A stretch of 64,000 nt of DNA from Aquificales bacterium (GCA_027037055.1 JALWBR010000024.1:1-64000); one strand, 5' to 3'; counted from the first letter of the stretch, positions 35,418 through 45,308 are shown. Notes: generated by a model not told the origin, from the letters alone. Translations and numbers: made by a program.

Positions 35418-36845
35418 ATGTTTAACAAGATTTTGATAGCCAACAGGGGAGAAGTAGCGGTAAGGATAATAAGGACATGCAGGGAGATGAATATAAAAAC
35501 GGTAGCCATATTCTCCGAGGTTGATGCAAGGTCCATCCATGTCAAAAAGGCGGATGAAGCCTATCTTATACCCGGTGATCCCCTACTTGCATACCTTGAC
35601 TATGTCAGAATAGTTGATCTCGCAAAACAGGTGGGAGCGGATGCTATACATCCGGGCTATGGATTTCTTGCAGAAAACCCAGACTTTGCAAGATATTGCA
35701 GGAAAAGGGGTATAACCCTTATAGGTCCTACACCAGAACAGATTGAAATGTTCGGAGATAAGGTTAAAGCAAAAAGGCTTGTAAAAGAGGCTGGTCTTCC
35801 GACCATTCCCGGTACTGAGGAGCCCGTAAAGGATTTGGATGACGCCCTTCACTGCGCGAGGGAGATAGGATTTCCCGTGATGCTGAAAGCTGCGTACGGT
35901 GGTGGGGGAAGGGGGATGAGGGTAGTTAGGAATGAAGAAGAGCTTAAATCCATGTTTGAATCCGCTTATAATGAAGCCAAAACCTTCTTCGGTATAGGTG
36001 ATCTCTTTATAGAGAAGTATCTTGAAAATCCCAAACATATAGAGGTACAGATAATAGGTGACAAATACGGCAACATCATTCATCTTGGCGAGAGGGATTG
36101 TTCCATACAGAGAAGACATCAGAAACTTATAGAAATATGCCCCTCCCCCGCCCTGCCCGCAAAATTAAGAACAAAGATTCTCGGAAGTGCTGTTAACGCT
36201 TTGATGAAAATAGGTTATGAAAATGCGGGCACCATGGAATTCCTCGTGGATATAAATAAGGGAGAATTCTACTTCATAGAGATGAATACAAGACTTCAGG
36301 TTGAACATACGATAACGGAATTGATAACGGGTATAGATATAGTTGAACTTATGATAAGGATAGCAGCAGGAGAGCCATTACCTTATCTCCAAAGCGATAT
36401 TGATTTTAGAGGTTATGCAATACAGTTCAGGATAAATGCAGAAGATCCAAAGAACAACTTTGCACCATCACCAGGAAAGATAACCGCCTACTATTCACCA
36501 GGCGGTCCCGGTGTACGGATGGATGCGGGAGTCTATAAAGATTTTATAATTCCGCCCTATTACGATTCCCTTATAGCGAAAATGTGTGTATGGGCATTGA
36601 CATGGGAAAGGGCTGTTAACAGGGCAAGAAGGGCACTTGATGAATTCGTTATAAGGGGAGTTCCTACCAACATACCCCTTCACAGGGAGATAATAAGGGA
36701 TGAACAATTCATAAAAGGTAACTTCGGTGTAAAATTCTTGGAAGAAAGGTTACCCCATTATGACTTTGAAATAGAAGGCGAAAAGCCCAAGGAGGATGTA
36801 GCTTTAGCAATTTCCGCAGCCCTTGCCGCCTACTACGGTTTATAA
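35418..36845 (+). CDS. Biotin carboxylase subunit (pyruvate or 2-oxoglutarate carboxylase)
   Basis: 475 residues. ATP-dependent carboxylation of biotin. ATP-grasp motifs: MFNKILIANRGEVAVRIIRT at the start, HPGYGFLAENPDFARYC, LKAAYGGGGRGMRVVRNEEE near residue 157, GERDCSIQRRHQKLIE near 235, and FIEMNTRLQVEHTITELITG near 290. It ends AISAALAAYYGL, as in Aquificales pyruvate carboxylase subunit A and CfiB. The biotin/transcarboxylase subunit is not next to it, so the partner, and hence pyruvate versus 2-oxoglutarate, cannot be settled here. It overlaps the lipoprotein gene by 13 bases tail to tail. Confidence 0.88.
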   Translation: MFNKILIANRGEVAVRIIRTCREMNIKTVAIFSEVDARSIHVKKADEAYLIPGDPLLAYLDYVRIVDLAKQVGADAIHPGYGFLAENPDFARYCRKRGITLIGPTPEQIEMFGDKVKAKRLVKEAGLPTIPGTEEPVKDLDDALHCAREIGFPVMLKAAYGGGGRGMRVVRNEEELKSMFESAYNEAKTFFGIGDLFIEKYLENPKHIEVQIIGDKYGNIIHLGERDCSIQRRHQKLIEICPSPALPAKLRTKILGSAVNALMKIGYENAGTMEFLVDINKGEFYFIEMNTRLQVEHTITELITGIDIVELMIRIAAGEPLPYLQSDIDFRGYAIQFRINAEDPKNNFAPSPGKITAYYSPGGPGVRMDAGVYKDFIIPPYYDSLIAKMCVWALTWERAVNRARRALDEFVIRGVPTNIPLHREIIRDEQFIKGNFGVKFLEERLPHYDFEIEGEKPKEDVALAISAALAAYYGL

Positions 36846-37339
36846 GGATCTACACAGAGAATATAAGGTTCACTTTCCCTATCTCCAACCACACCCGTTA
36901 TTGCATAACATTTTCTACTTTCATACCTTTTTATAACTATTTTGTCACCCTCAATCCTCTTACCCAGATTAACATATATCCACTTTCTTCTGTAAGGGTA
37001 CACATAGTATCTGGAAAAACCGCTCGGATACACTTCAACCAACTCGCTACCTTCTTTAACAACAACAAATGGCTTAAGGAGTAGTGCTTCACCAACACAT
37101 ACCCTATCCTTATCCTTACCTCTTAATATCTCAAAACAGAATCCCTTTCTTTCTTTCCTGTACCACACGCCCTTATAAAAGACAAATCCTTTTACCTTTA
37201 TATCCTCCCTTGAGATAACATAAACACCCTCACCCACTCTCTTAACATAGTAGGATCTTTCCACGGGAGGTATGGGATGCTTCTTGATACCACAAGATAA
37301 CACAGCAAATCCCATTATTAGTAAGAATATCTTCCTCAT
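36833..37339 (-). CDS. Lipoprotein of unknown function
   Basis: 168 residues. The N-terminal signal MRKIFLLIMGFAVLSCG ends in a lipobox (L-S-C), so a lipid-anchored envelope protein is likely, with no Asp after the Cys. The rest is basic and aromatic, rich in Tyr, Lys and Val (VYPSGFSRYYVYPYRRKW), and may be all-beta. I do not recognise a family. The A/T-rich 41 bases upstream are shared with the divergent hydrolase gene; AATAAT lies 8 bases before the ATG, a weak -10 candidate. Confidence 0.7.
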   Translation of the reverse strand: MRKIFLLIMGFAVLSCGIKKHPIPPVERSYYVKRVGEGVYVISREDIKVKGFVFYKGVWYRKERKGFCFEILRGKDKDRVCVGEALLLKPFVVVKEGSELVEVYPSGFSRYYVYPYRRKWIYVNLGKRIEGDKIVIKRYESRKCYAITGVVGDRESEPYILCVDPYKP

Positions 37340-37380
37340 TTTCTTTTATTATTATTTAATAACATTAAGGAGGTAAGGGT

Positions 37381-38076
37381 ATGGGTAAAGATATAATCAT
37401 AGAAAGGGGAAGTATATCATTAAACGGATATCTGGCAACACCTCAAGGGAAGGGTCCCGGTGTTATAGTTATCCATGAGTGGTGGGGTCTTGACTCACCC
37501 ATGTCAAATATAAAGGAGCTGACAGATATGTTTGCACAAGAGGGCTTTGTTACCCTTGCACCTGACCTTTACAATGGAAAATCCGCGGACAACCCTGATG
37601 ATGCGGGTAAGCTCATGATGGATATGTTCCAAAACAGATTAAAAGAAGTGGAAGACATGATAAAGGCATCGGTTGAATATTTAAGAAGTCTGGATGAGAC
37701 GGAACCCAAAAAGGTGGGGATAACTGGTTTTTGTTGCGGAGGAACCCTTTCCATGTACTTTGCGGATAAGCTATCCGATATACTTGATGCAAGTGTACCT
37801 TTTTACGGATTACCCCAGCTCGCTCCCTTTGATCCTAAGGGAATAAAAATACCCATCTTCTTTATTATGGCGGAGAAGGACGAATTCGTTAACAATGACG
37901 AAGTTATAGACATAGGAAAGGAAGTATGGAAAAACGGCGTTGAGGTTCAGATGAAGGTTTATCCCGGTGTAAACCACGCCTTCCTTAATACAAAAAGGCC
38001 GGAAGTTTACCATGAGGGTTTTGCAAAGGATGCATTTAAGATGACGGTTGAATTCTTAAAAAGACACTTATCCTGA
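37381..38076 (+). CDS. Dienelactone-hydrolase-family protein
   Basis: 231 residues, alpha/beta-hydrolase. Nucleophile elbow GFCCGGTLSMYFADKL near residue 119 (Cys, as in dienelactone hydrolase), acidic residue in AEKDEFVNNDEV and His in VNHAFLNTKRPEVYH. VIVIHEWWGLDSPMSNIKEL is also typical. No aromatic-degradation genes are near, so a general esterase or detoxification role is more likely. AAGGAGGT lies about 7 bases before the ATG. Confidence 0.88.
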   Translation: MGKDIIIERGSISLNGYLATPQGKGPGVIVIHEWWGLDSPMSNIKELTDMFAQEGFVTLAPDLYNGKSADNPDDAGKLMMDMFQNRLKEVEDMIKASVEYLRSLDETEPKKVGITGFCCGGTLSMYFADKLSDILDASVPFYGLPQLAPFDPKGIKIPIFFIMAEKDEFVNNDEVIDIGKEVWKNGVEVQMKVYPGVNHAFLNTKRPEVYHEGFAKDAFKMTVEFLKRHLS

Positions 38077-38106
38077 TATAATATTCTCCTCCTCGGAGGT
38101 GAAAGG

Positions 38107-38310
38107 ATGGCTGTATGTGTTGTGTGCGGTAAAAAGACGGTTCACGGCAGAAGAGTAACCTTCTCGGGTGTAAGGAATCCGAGATTGTTTAAGCCTAATC
38201 TTCAAAAGATGCGCATAAGATTACCGGACGGTACGGTAAAGAAAGCTTATGTGTGTACAAAATGTTTAAAGGCGGGGAAAGTTGTTAAGGCTCCCCGAAT
38301 CAAAAAGTAA
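38107..38310 (+). CDS. rpmB: Ribosomal protein L28
   Basis: 67 residues. Begins MAVCVVCGKKTVHGRRVTFS, with VRNPRLFKPNLQKMRIRLPD and CTKCLKAGKVVKAP; two CxxC pairs indicate the zinc-binding form. CGGAGGTG lies 6 bases before the ATG. The stop TAA overlaps the aroC ATG by one base. Confidence 0.97.
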   Translation: MAVCVVCGKKTVHGRRVTFSGVRNPRLFKPNLQKMRIRLPDGTVKKAYVCTKCLKAGKVVKAPRIKK

Positions 38311-39473
38311 TGCCCCTACGCTTCTTTACTGCAGGTGAGTCGCACGGTAAAGGTATAGTTTCCTTTCTTGAGGGTATTCCAGCAAATCTTGGTATAGATA
38401 TAAACTTTATAAATAAGGAATTGGAAAGAAGGCAGAGAGGCTACGGAAGAGGGGGGAGGATGAAAATAGAAAAGGATGAGGTTGAAATATTATCGGGGAT
38501 AAGGTTCGGAAAGACCATAGGCTCACCCATTGCTTTACTTATAAAAAACAGGGACTGGGAAAATTGGAAGGAGAAAATGGCTATAGAGGATATTCCTCTT
38601 CAGGATTTTCCTTCCTTCACAAGACCGAGACCCGGCCATGCGGATCTCGTCGGCGGTATAAAGTATAATCAGAGGGATCTCAGGAACATCCTTGAAAGGT
38701 CTTCAGCAAGAGAGACAGCAGGAAGGGTAGCAGCAGGTGCAATATGTAAACTCTTTCTCAAGGAGTTGGGTATAACCGTAGGGAGTTATGTGGTAAGCAT
38801 AGGAAAGCTAAAACCCCCTATTGAAGAAGAGGATCTTTTAAAGAGATTTGAAAAGGCGGAAAACTCGGAAGTGAGATTTCCGGATCCCTCCCTTGACGAA
38901 AAATTCAAAGAAGTTATTGATGAAGCTAAGGAGAAAGGGGAATCGTTGGGAGGTGTATTTGAGGTGTTTGCCATCGGAGTTCCGCCGGGGTTGGGCAGTC
39001 ATATTCAATGGGATAAAAGAATTGACGGCAGAATAGCTCAAGCCATCATGAGCATTCAGGCAATAAAAGGTGTTGAAATAGGTATGGGTTTCGGTTGTGC
39101 ATCACTTTACGGTTCCGAGGTTCATGATGAAATAGGATGGGAAAGGGGAAAAGGCTATTTCAGATATTCAAATAATTTGGGGGGTACGGAAGGGGGAATG
39201 ACGAACGGTATGCCCATAGTGGTCAGAGCGGTTATGAAGCCTATACCTACCCTGACAAAGCCTTTAAGGAGTGTTGATATTGAAACGAAGGAGGAGGTGA
39301 GAGCGGGTAAGGAAAGGAGCGATGTAACTGCGGTGCCCGCTGCCTCCGTTGTAGGGGAGGCAATGCTTGCAATAATTATTACCGATGCTATCCTTGAAAA
39401 ACTTGGGGGAGATTTTATGGAAGAAGTAAAGGAAAGATACGAATCATATATTAGACATATAATGAACTTTTGA
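38310..39473 (+). CDS. aroC: Chorismate synthase
   Basis: 387 residues. Final step to chorismate, FMN-dependent. Starts MPLRFFTAGESHGKGIVSFL; RRQRGYGRGGRMKIEKDEVE, RPRPGHADLVGGIKY and RSSARETAGRVAAGAIC are the conserved signatures, and GGTEGGMTNGMPIVVRAVMK and DVTAVPAASVVGEAML lie near the end. It is translationally coupled to rpmB. Confidence 0.96.
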   Translation: MPLRFFTAGESHGKGIVSFLEGIPANLGIDINFINKELERRQRGYGRGGRMKIEKDEVEILSGIRFGKTIGSPIALLIKNRDWENWKEKMAIEDIPLQDFPSFTRPRPGHADLVGGIKYNQRDLRNILERSSARETAGRVAAGAICKLFLKELGITVGSYVVSIGKLKPPIEEEDLLKRFEKAENSEVRFPDPSLDEKFKEVIDEAKEKGESLGGVFEVFAIGVPPGLGSHIQWDKRIDGRIAQAIMSIQAIKGVEIGMGFGCASLYGSEVHDEIGWERGKGYFRYSNNLGGTEGGMTNGMPIVVRAVMKPIPTLTKPLRSVDIETKEEVRAGKERSDVTAVPAASVVGEAMLAIIITDAILEKLGGDFMEEVKERYESYIRHIMNF

Positions 39474-39474
39474 A

Positions 39475-40212
39475 ATGGTTAAACTGCTTGAATCAATCGG
39501 TAATGCAACAATAATAACACTTAAAGCTTTCTATTTCCTCTTCAGGAAACCTCCAAAATTAAGGCATTTTATTGACCAAATCTCCTATCTCGGTGCGGAA
39601 ACCATTCCTGTTGTGATTGTAACATCACTTTTTACAGGGGGTGTTATAGCACTTCAAACCTATTCAACTTTCAGCAGATTTAATGCGGAATCTATGATAG
39701 GTATAGTGGTGGCCCTTTCCATGGGAAGGGAGTTGGGTCCTGTCCTGACAGCCCTTATGGTTGTTGCCCGTGTTGGTTCAGCCATGACCGCAAACATAGG
39801 AACGATGAGGATAAGCGAACAGATAGATGCACTTGAAGTGATGGCGGTTGATCCCGTAAGATACCTTGTAACACCAAGGTTGTTTGCCGCATTGGTAGGT
39901 CTTCCTGTTCTTACATTTATCTCGGATCTCTCGGGTATATTCGGCGGTTGGCTTGTTGCGACAAAGCTCTTCGGGGTAAACCCGGATGTCTATTGGCAGA
40001 AAATGATTGATTTTACAGAGCTGTACGATATCATAGGCGGTATATACAAATCTATATTCTTCGGCCTTATAATCGCGAGCGTAAGCTGTTACTTCGGCTT
40101 TTATACAAAAGGGGGAACAAAGGGTGTAGGAAGGGCAACAACCAACTCCGTTGTAACATCCTCCATGCTTATTCTTATCTCCGATTACTTCCTTACCGCA
40201 ATCATCTTCTAA
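39475..40212 (+). CDS. mlaE: MlaE-family lipid ABC transporter permease
   Basis: 245 residues. Inner-membrane permease of the MlaFEDB type lipid transport system, about five helices. Conserved segments: GAETIPVVIVTSLFTGGVIA, MGRELGPVLTALMVVARVGS near residue 82 and GTMRISEQIDALEVMAVDP near 115. No MlaF ATPase or MlaD follows here because the next gene is convergent. One base separates it from aroC. Confidence 0.93.
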   Translation: MVKLLESIGNATIITLKAFYFLFRKPPKLRHFIDQISYLGAETIPVVIVTSLFTGGVIALQTYSTFSRFNAESMIGIVVALSMGRELGPVLTALMVVARVGSAMTANIGTMRISEQIDALEVMAVDPVRYLVTPRLFAALVGLPVLTFISDLSGIFGGWLVATKLFGVNPDVYWQKMIDFTELYDIIGGIYKSIFFGLIIASVSCYFGFYTKGGTKGVGRATTNSVVTSSMLILISDYFLTAIIF

Positions 40213-42701
40213 GCGGATACTACTTTATTTCTGCCTTCCTTTTTAGCCCTGTAGAGCCTTTCATCCGCTATATGGACTATTCTATCTATGTTACTTCCGT
40301 CCTCAGGAAATGTGGCAACTCCGAAGCTTGCGGTTACGGTTATATTCTTCCCCTCGGGCAGTGTGAACTCCGTTGAAGAAAGTATCTTTCTCAACCTTTC
40401 CGCAACCTCCACAGCTTTACTTTTTTCCGTATCAGGCATAATTATTATGAACTCTTCTCCTCCATATCTTCCAACAACATCGCTACTTCTCAGATTTTCC
40501 ACCATCTTTGAAGCAAAGGTCTTTAAAATCATATCCCCCGCTTTGTGGCCGTATGTATCGTTCAATTTTTTGAATTTATCAATATCAACCATTACAACAG
40601 AAAGATCCTTCTTATTCCTTCTGCTCCTCTGTATCTCCCTTTCAAACACCTCGTCAATAAATCTCCTGTTGTAAAGCCCTGTAAGGGGATCCCTTATGGA
40701 AAGCTCTCTATTTATCTTTATAAGCCTGAGGTTTGATACAAAGGGACCGAAGGCGCTGAAAAGATCTTGAAGGAAAGTTATCTTCTCCTGAGTAAAAAAG
40801 TTTTCCTCCTTAGACATAAGAGTAACTATCGCAAGAATATTACCAGAAACAGAGATGGTTATACACATATAAGATTTAACATCGGGCGATATGTGTGCGT
40901 AAGGACACTTGAAATCCCTTTCCGAATTAACAACAAAATAATTACTTGAAACCATAGCTTTGCACATATCTATATCAAGCTCAAGACAGTCCCTTAACCA
41001 CAACCTTTGCTCTTGAGCAATAAAAGTATCCATTATCTTGTTGATGGTACTATCAACCCTGTATATATGAACACCGTCAAAATTAAGCTGTTTTAAAACA
41101 TGAAGCAATACCTGATAAGCTTCCTCCTCGGAAGTTGATCTGTTCAAGGAGATTATAAAGTTGTGGAATATTTCAAGCTCCTCCTTTTTCTTTTTGATTT
41201 CCTCCTCCATCTCAATCTTCTCGGAGATATCCCTCGCTGCAACAAGAATACAAAGCCTTGAATTTATCTCCACCTTTGTGGCGGTTATCTCAACAGGTAT
41301 CTTCCTGCCGTCTATTGTTTTGTAATATCTCGTACCTTTAACTATACTGTCCTGTCTTACTATCCTCTGCACATTCTCCATAATGGTCTCTTTGTCAGCA
41401 TCAACAATATCATATATAGTAAGGTTTACTATCTCATCCTCCGTATAGCCGAGAGTTTTAATCGCAGAATAGTTAGCCAAACATATTTTTCCGTCCTTCA
41501 CATCGTATATAAGGATCATATCAGGGGTAGAATTCAAAATCTTTGTATATGTTTCAAATCCCTTCCTTACCTCCTCCTCCTTTTTGTGTTCCTGAGTTAC
41601 ATCCCTTATTATGAGCTTTATTCTTCCCCTTTCCTCGGAACCTGTTTTAAGCAAAGAGCCTGAAACATCGTATATACTACCGTTACTGCTGAATCTGATA
41701 GATTCAAATTTACCATCCTTTATAAGGCTCATGTATATTCTTACCCACTCATCTTCAGGAATGATCTCAGTAATGGGAGAATCTATAATACCCACCCCGA
41801 AATGCTTCATAGCGGATCTGTTAGCCCATATTATGATGTGTCCATCAGTTGTATCAATGACATCAACGATAATCTCGGGGAGAAGATTTAACATCTCCCT
41901 CGTTATCTTTAAGCGTTTTTCAAGGAAATTCCTGTAACTTCCCTCAAAGCTCTGAATTATGTCGCGCTGGGTAATTATTCCCACAGCATTACCGTCATCG
42001 TCCTCAACAACCAAACGCCTAACCCTTCTCTCATCCATTATCTTTACAACTTCAACAATCTCCGTATTCTCATTAACGCTCAAAACCGGTGATGTCATAT
42101 ATTCCCTGACGGGTTTATCAATGTCAATAAAATTACTGCTCAGTCTTAGGATATCCCTTTCTGTAATGATACCCACAGCCTTACCATTTTCAACTATGGG
42201 TACTGCACCTATATTATTTTTTGACATTAGCTCTATAGCGTAGGATAAGGGTCTTTCTGGAGAAGCACTTATAAGAGGTCTTCCGAGCCCTATAACATGC
42301 TTTACCCTCAAAGATGAGGATAGGAAATTCCTGCTCAGATTAACAAGAATATCCCTCTCCGTAACAACGCCGACAAACTCCTTCCTGTCATCAACTACAG
42401 CGACCCTCCTTATATTATTCTCCACCATAATAATAAGGGTATGGAGGAGTGTCCTTGATTTGTTTATAGAGATAACGGGTTTTGTGGCATAGTCTATCGC
42501 CCTTCCAGAGAGATCAACCCTCTCATAGAAAAATCTTACAATATCCCTCTCAGTAATAATACCTACAGGCTTGTTATCCTCAACAACGACAACAACGCCC
42601 TTTCCGTATTTATTCATAACCTTGATGGCATTGATAAGGGTATCCTCTGGTTTTATATAAAATTTCTCATCAAGTATATCTTCCAATCTCAGGGGTTCCA
42701 T
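40209..42701 (-). CDS. Diguanylate cyclase with four CBS, two PAS, GAF-like and GGDEF domains
   Basis: 830 residues from the ATG at 42701 (a longer frame adds 17). Four CBS units are marked by VGIITERDI, VGVVTERDI, VGIITERDI and VGIITQRDI in the first ~250 residues. Two PAS domains (around 270-500), a GAF-like region (about 530-660) and a C-terminal GGDEF follow. The GGDEF site is intact (GRYGGEEFIII) and has an upstream RSSD, the RxxD product-inhibition site. CBS pairs bind adenine nucleotides, so c-di-GMP synthesis may follow the energy state. TATCAT ends 9 bases before the ATG. Confidence 0.92.
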   Translation of the reverse strand: MEPLRLEDILDEKFYIKPEDTLINAIKVMNKYGKGVVVVVEDNKPVGIITERDIVRFFYERVDLSGRAIDYATKPVISINKSRTLLHTLIIMVENNIRRVAVVDDRKEFVGVVTERDILVNLSRNFLSSSLRVKHVIGLGRPLISASPERPLSYAIELMSKNNIGAVPIVENGKAVGIITERDILRLSSNFIDIDKPVREYMTSPVLSVNENTEIVEVVKIMDERRVRRLVVEDDDGNAVGIITQRDIIQSFEGSYRNFLEKRLKITREMLNLLPEIIVDVIDTTDGHIIIWANRSAMKHFGVGIIDSPITEIIPEDEWVRIYMSLIKDGKFESIRFSSNGSIYDVSGSLLKTGSEERGRIKLIIRDVTQEHKKEEEVRKGFETYTKILNSTPDMILIYDVKDGKICLANYSAIKTLGYTEDEIVNLTIYDIVDADKETIMENVQRIVRQDSIVKGTRYYKTIDGRKIPVEITATKVEINSRLCILVAARDISEKIEMEEEIKKKKEELEIFHNFIISLNRSTSEEEAYQVLLHVLKQLNFDGVHIYRVDSTINKIMDTFIAQEQRLWLRDCLELDIDMCKAMVSSNYFVVNSERDFKCPYAHISPDVKSYMCITISVSGNILAIVTLMSKEENFFTQEKITFLQDLFSAFGPFVSNLRLIKINRELSIRDPLTGLYNRRFIDEVFEREIQRSRRNKKDLSVVMVDIDKFKKLNDTYGHKAGDMILKTFASKMVENLRSSDVVGRYGGEEFIIIMPDTEKSKAVEVAERLRKILSSTEFTLPEGKNITVTASFGVATFPEDGSNIDRIVHIADERLYRAKKEGRNKVVSA

Positions 42702-42732
42702 CAATATATAATGATAGTTTAAATTTATAAAA

Positions 42733-43632
42733 ATGGATAAGAAAGATAACATTAAAAGTTTAACGATAGCTTTAATCCTGATATCTTTCTTTGCAATAGT
42801 TGAAGCTGTAGGCGGTTTTATAACGGGTAGCTTAGCCCTTATATCAGATGCGGGTCACATGGTAACAGATGCCATCTCAATACTTATAGCCCTTGTCGCC
42901 CAGATTATAGCATCAAAGAAATTGAACAGAAACATGACTTACGGACTTTACAGGGCGGAAGCGGTAGCAGCCTTTTTTAACGGTATCTTCCTCATAGGTA
43001 TATTTGCTTACATCTTTTATGAAGCCATAGAAAGATTTCAAAAACCGCGCGAAATAATGGGTCTTCCAATGCTTATAATAGCAGTAATAGGCCTTATTGT
43101 AAATATAATTGCTATGATCATACTGTTAAGAACATCTGAAAAGAACATAAATATAAAGGCTGCACTTCTTCATGTTCTGACCGACACCCTCGGATCTGTG
43201 GCTGCTATTATAGCAGGCATATCCGTGTATTTTTGGAAGCTCTATATAATGGACCCAATACTCAGCATTGTTGTTGTCTTATTACTATTACCCAGCACAT
43301 ACAATGTTATAAAAAGCTCCTTATCAATATTGATGGAATTTGCCCCTAAGGAGATAAACATAGAAGAAATTGAAAAAGACTTAAGAGGTATTGAAGAAGT
43401 TATTGATATTCACGATCTGCATATCTGGTCAATAACCTCTGGTAACGATATACTTACGGTTCATATAGTTACGGAAAGAATATCCTCATCCCAGAAAATA
43501 CTGAAGGAAGTTCATAAAATAGCAGAGAATTATGGGATAAGACATACGACCGTACAGATAGAAAAGGTAGGTTTTCCTTGTCCGGAAGTATGCCCCGTTT
43601 TTGAAAAATCAAAGAGGGAACACACCCACTGA
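42733..43632 (+). CDS. czcD: Cation diffusion facilitator family transporter
   Basis: 299 residues. Six membrane helices and a cytoplasmic tail. HD-type metal sites: LISDAGHMVTDAISILIALV near residue 41 and HVLTDTLGSVAAIIAG near 145. The C-terminal domain (DIHDLHIWSITSGNDILTVH) is typical. The last residues are rich in His and Cys (FPCPEVCPVF, HTH). Exports Zn, Co, Cd or Fe in exchange for protons. Divergent from the cyclase with 31 bases between starts; no Shine-Dalgarno is visible. Confidence 0.92.
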   Translation: MDKKDNIKSLTIALILISFFAIVEAVGGFITGSLALISDAGHMVTDAISILIALVAQIIASKKLNRNMTYGLYRAEAVAAFFNGIFLIGIFAYIFYEAIERFQKPREIMGLPMLIIAVIGLIVNIIAMIILLRTSEKNINIKAALLHVLTDTLGSVAAIIAGISVYFWKLYIMDPILSIVVVLLLLPSTYNVIKSSLSILMEFAPKEINIEEIEKDLRGIEEVIDIHDLHIWSITSGNDILTVHIVTERISSSQKILKEVHKIAENYGIRHTTVQIEKVGFPCPEVCPVFEKSKREHTH

Positions 43633-43678
43633 GGTTGATATTTAAATACCTATATACTATATTTTAGAAAATAGCATA

Positions 43679-44251
43679 ATGATTGAGCTAAAAGGTCTCA
43701 CGATACCTGTTGTGATCATCAAAATAAAAGAGAAAAAGCCACTTCAATCCTTAAAAGAAGAAATTAAGGAAAAACTGAGCGGACCTTTCCTCAAATGGGG
43801 TTATTTCCTCATAGATTCGGATTCACTCCTTACAAGAGAAGAAATTAGTGAGCTTGAAGATTTCCTTCATACCATGAATCTGAACAGTGTAACCGCAATT
43901 GAAAAGAGGGAAACATCCAGAGAAGAGAGGAGATTACTGATAATTGACCGTTGTTTGAGATCCGGGCAGAAGGTGGAACACAATGGTGATGTGCTTGTTC
44001 TCGGAGATGTTAACAGGGATGCTGAGGTAGTAGCGACGGGGAACATAATAGTAACTGGAACCCTAAGAGGAATCGCCCGTGCGGGAGTTATGGGAGACGA
44101 GGATGCGGTTGTTGTAGCGTACAGGATGGAACCTCAAAGAATAGAAATAGGTTTAAAAATGGCAATATTAATGGACAGTGATAAAACATCCCCCGGCTAC
44201 CCTGAGGTTGCACGGGTTGAGGATGGAAAGATAGTTCTTGATAGGGTATAA
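43679..44251 (+). CDS. minC: Septum site-determining protein MinC
   Basis: 190 residues. The N-terminal half is divergent; the C-terminal beta-helix is clear: RSGQKVEHNGDVLVLGDVNR near residue 103, VVATGNIIVTGTLRGIARAG and a MinD-binding end. Inhibits FtsZ away from midcell. The first of minCDE; no strong ribosome site before the ATG. Confidence 0.93.
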   Translation: MIELKGLTIPVVIIKIKEKKPLQSLKEEIKEKLSGPFLKWGYFLIDSDSLLTREEISELEDFLHTMNLNSVTAIEKRETSREERRLLIIDRCLRSGQKVEHNGDVLVLGDVNRDAEVVATGNIIVTGTLRGIARAGVMGDEDAVVVAYRMEPQRIEIGLKMAILMDSDKTSPGYPEVARVEDGKIVLDRV

Positions 44252-44272
44252 TCAGCCTTGTAGGAGGATTAA

Positions 44273-45061
44273 ATGGCAAAGGTAATAGTAATAACTTCGG
44301 GAAAAGGAGGTGTGGGAAAGACAACTTTAACCGCCAACTTGGGTATAGCCCTTTCCATGATGGGTAAAAGGGTAATAGTCATTGATGCGGATATAGGTTT
44401 AAGAAATCTTGACATGATACTCGGACTTGAAAACAGAATAGTTTACGATGTTCTTGATGTTCTGGAAGGAAATGTTCCGGTTGAAAAAGCCCTTGTAAGG
44501 GATAAAAGGGGAAACACTTTGTGGCTTTTGCCCGCCAACCAAACAAAAAATAAGGATGCGGTGGATAAAAAGAAATGGCTAAATCTTATTGATGCACTTA
44601 AAAGTTTGGAAAACTATGACTACATCTTAATAGATTCACCCGCGGGTATAGAGGAGGGCTTTAAGAACTCCGTTATGCCTGCTGACACTGCCCTAATTGT
44701 CGTAAACCCAGAGGTTTCTTCCGTAAGGGACGCGGACAGGGTTATAGGACTCTTAGAAAGCATGGATAAAAGGGATTATCACATAATAGTAAATCGTATA
44801 AACTGGACTCAGGTCAAAAAGGGTGAGATGCTATCCGTTGAAGATATAGTGGATATATTGAAAGCCCATTTAATAGGCGTAGTACCTAACGATGATAATC
44901 TCGTAGATTTCACCAACAGGGGAGAACCAATAGTCCTTGACAAGGATAGAGCTGTATCAAAGGCAATAATTGATATTGCAAGGAGAATTACGGGAGAAAA
45001 GGTACCTATGGTTTATCATAAGGAGAAGAAGGGCTTGCTCAGTAAACTCTTAGGGAGGTAA
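44273..45061 (+). CDS. minD: Septum site-determining ATPase MinD
   Basis: 262 residues. Deviant Walker A: VITSGKGGVGKTTLTANLGI near residues 5-24, then VIDADIGLRNLDMILGLENR, YDYILIDSPAGIEEGF. The C-terminal KKGLLSKLLGR fits the membrane-targeting helix. AGGAGG lies about 6 bases before the ATG. Between minC and minE. Confidence 0.97.
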   Translation: MAKVIVITSGKGGVGKTTLTANLGIALSMMGKRVIVIDADIGLRNLDMILGLENRIVYDVLDVLEGNVPVEKALVRDKRGNTLWLLPANQTKNKDAVDKKKWLNLIDALKSLENYDYILIDSPAGIEEGFKNSVMPADTALIVVNPEVSSVRDADRVIGLLESMDKRDYHIIVNRINWTQVKKGEMLSVEDIVDILKAHLIGVVPNDDNLVDFTNRGEPIVLDKDRAVSKAIIDIARRITGEKVPMVYHKEKKGLLSKLLGR

Positions 45062-45064
45062 AAA

Positions 45065-45307
45065 ATGCTTCCGTTTTTAAGATTCGGAAGAAAAAGCAAA
45101 GATGAGGCAAAGAAAAGGCTAACCCTGATTCTTCAATATGAAAGGCAGGGAATCCCGCCCTCTCTTATAGATAACTTGAGGAAGGATATAATAGGCGTAT
45201 TATCTAAATATCCCCAAATAGATATAGACGATATAAACCTTTCCCTTAAAGGTGACAGGGAAGGTGTGGCAGAGATATACATAAGCATACCCGTAAAAGG
45301 ATCTTAG
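45065..45307 (+). CDS. minE: Cell division topological specificity factor MinE
   Basis: 80 residues. Short N-terminal MinD-binding part (AKKRLTLILQYERQG) and a topological specificity domain (LRKDIIGVLSKYPQIDIDDI). GGGAGG lies 5 bases before the ATG. It is last in minCDE and ends 1 base before the convergent prfA. Confidence 0.95.
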   Translation: MLPFLRFGRKSKDEAKKRLTLILQYERQGIPPSLIDNLRKDIIGVLSKYPQIDIDDINLSLKGDREGVAEIYISIPVKGS

Positions 45308-45308
45308 A

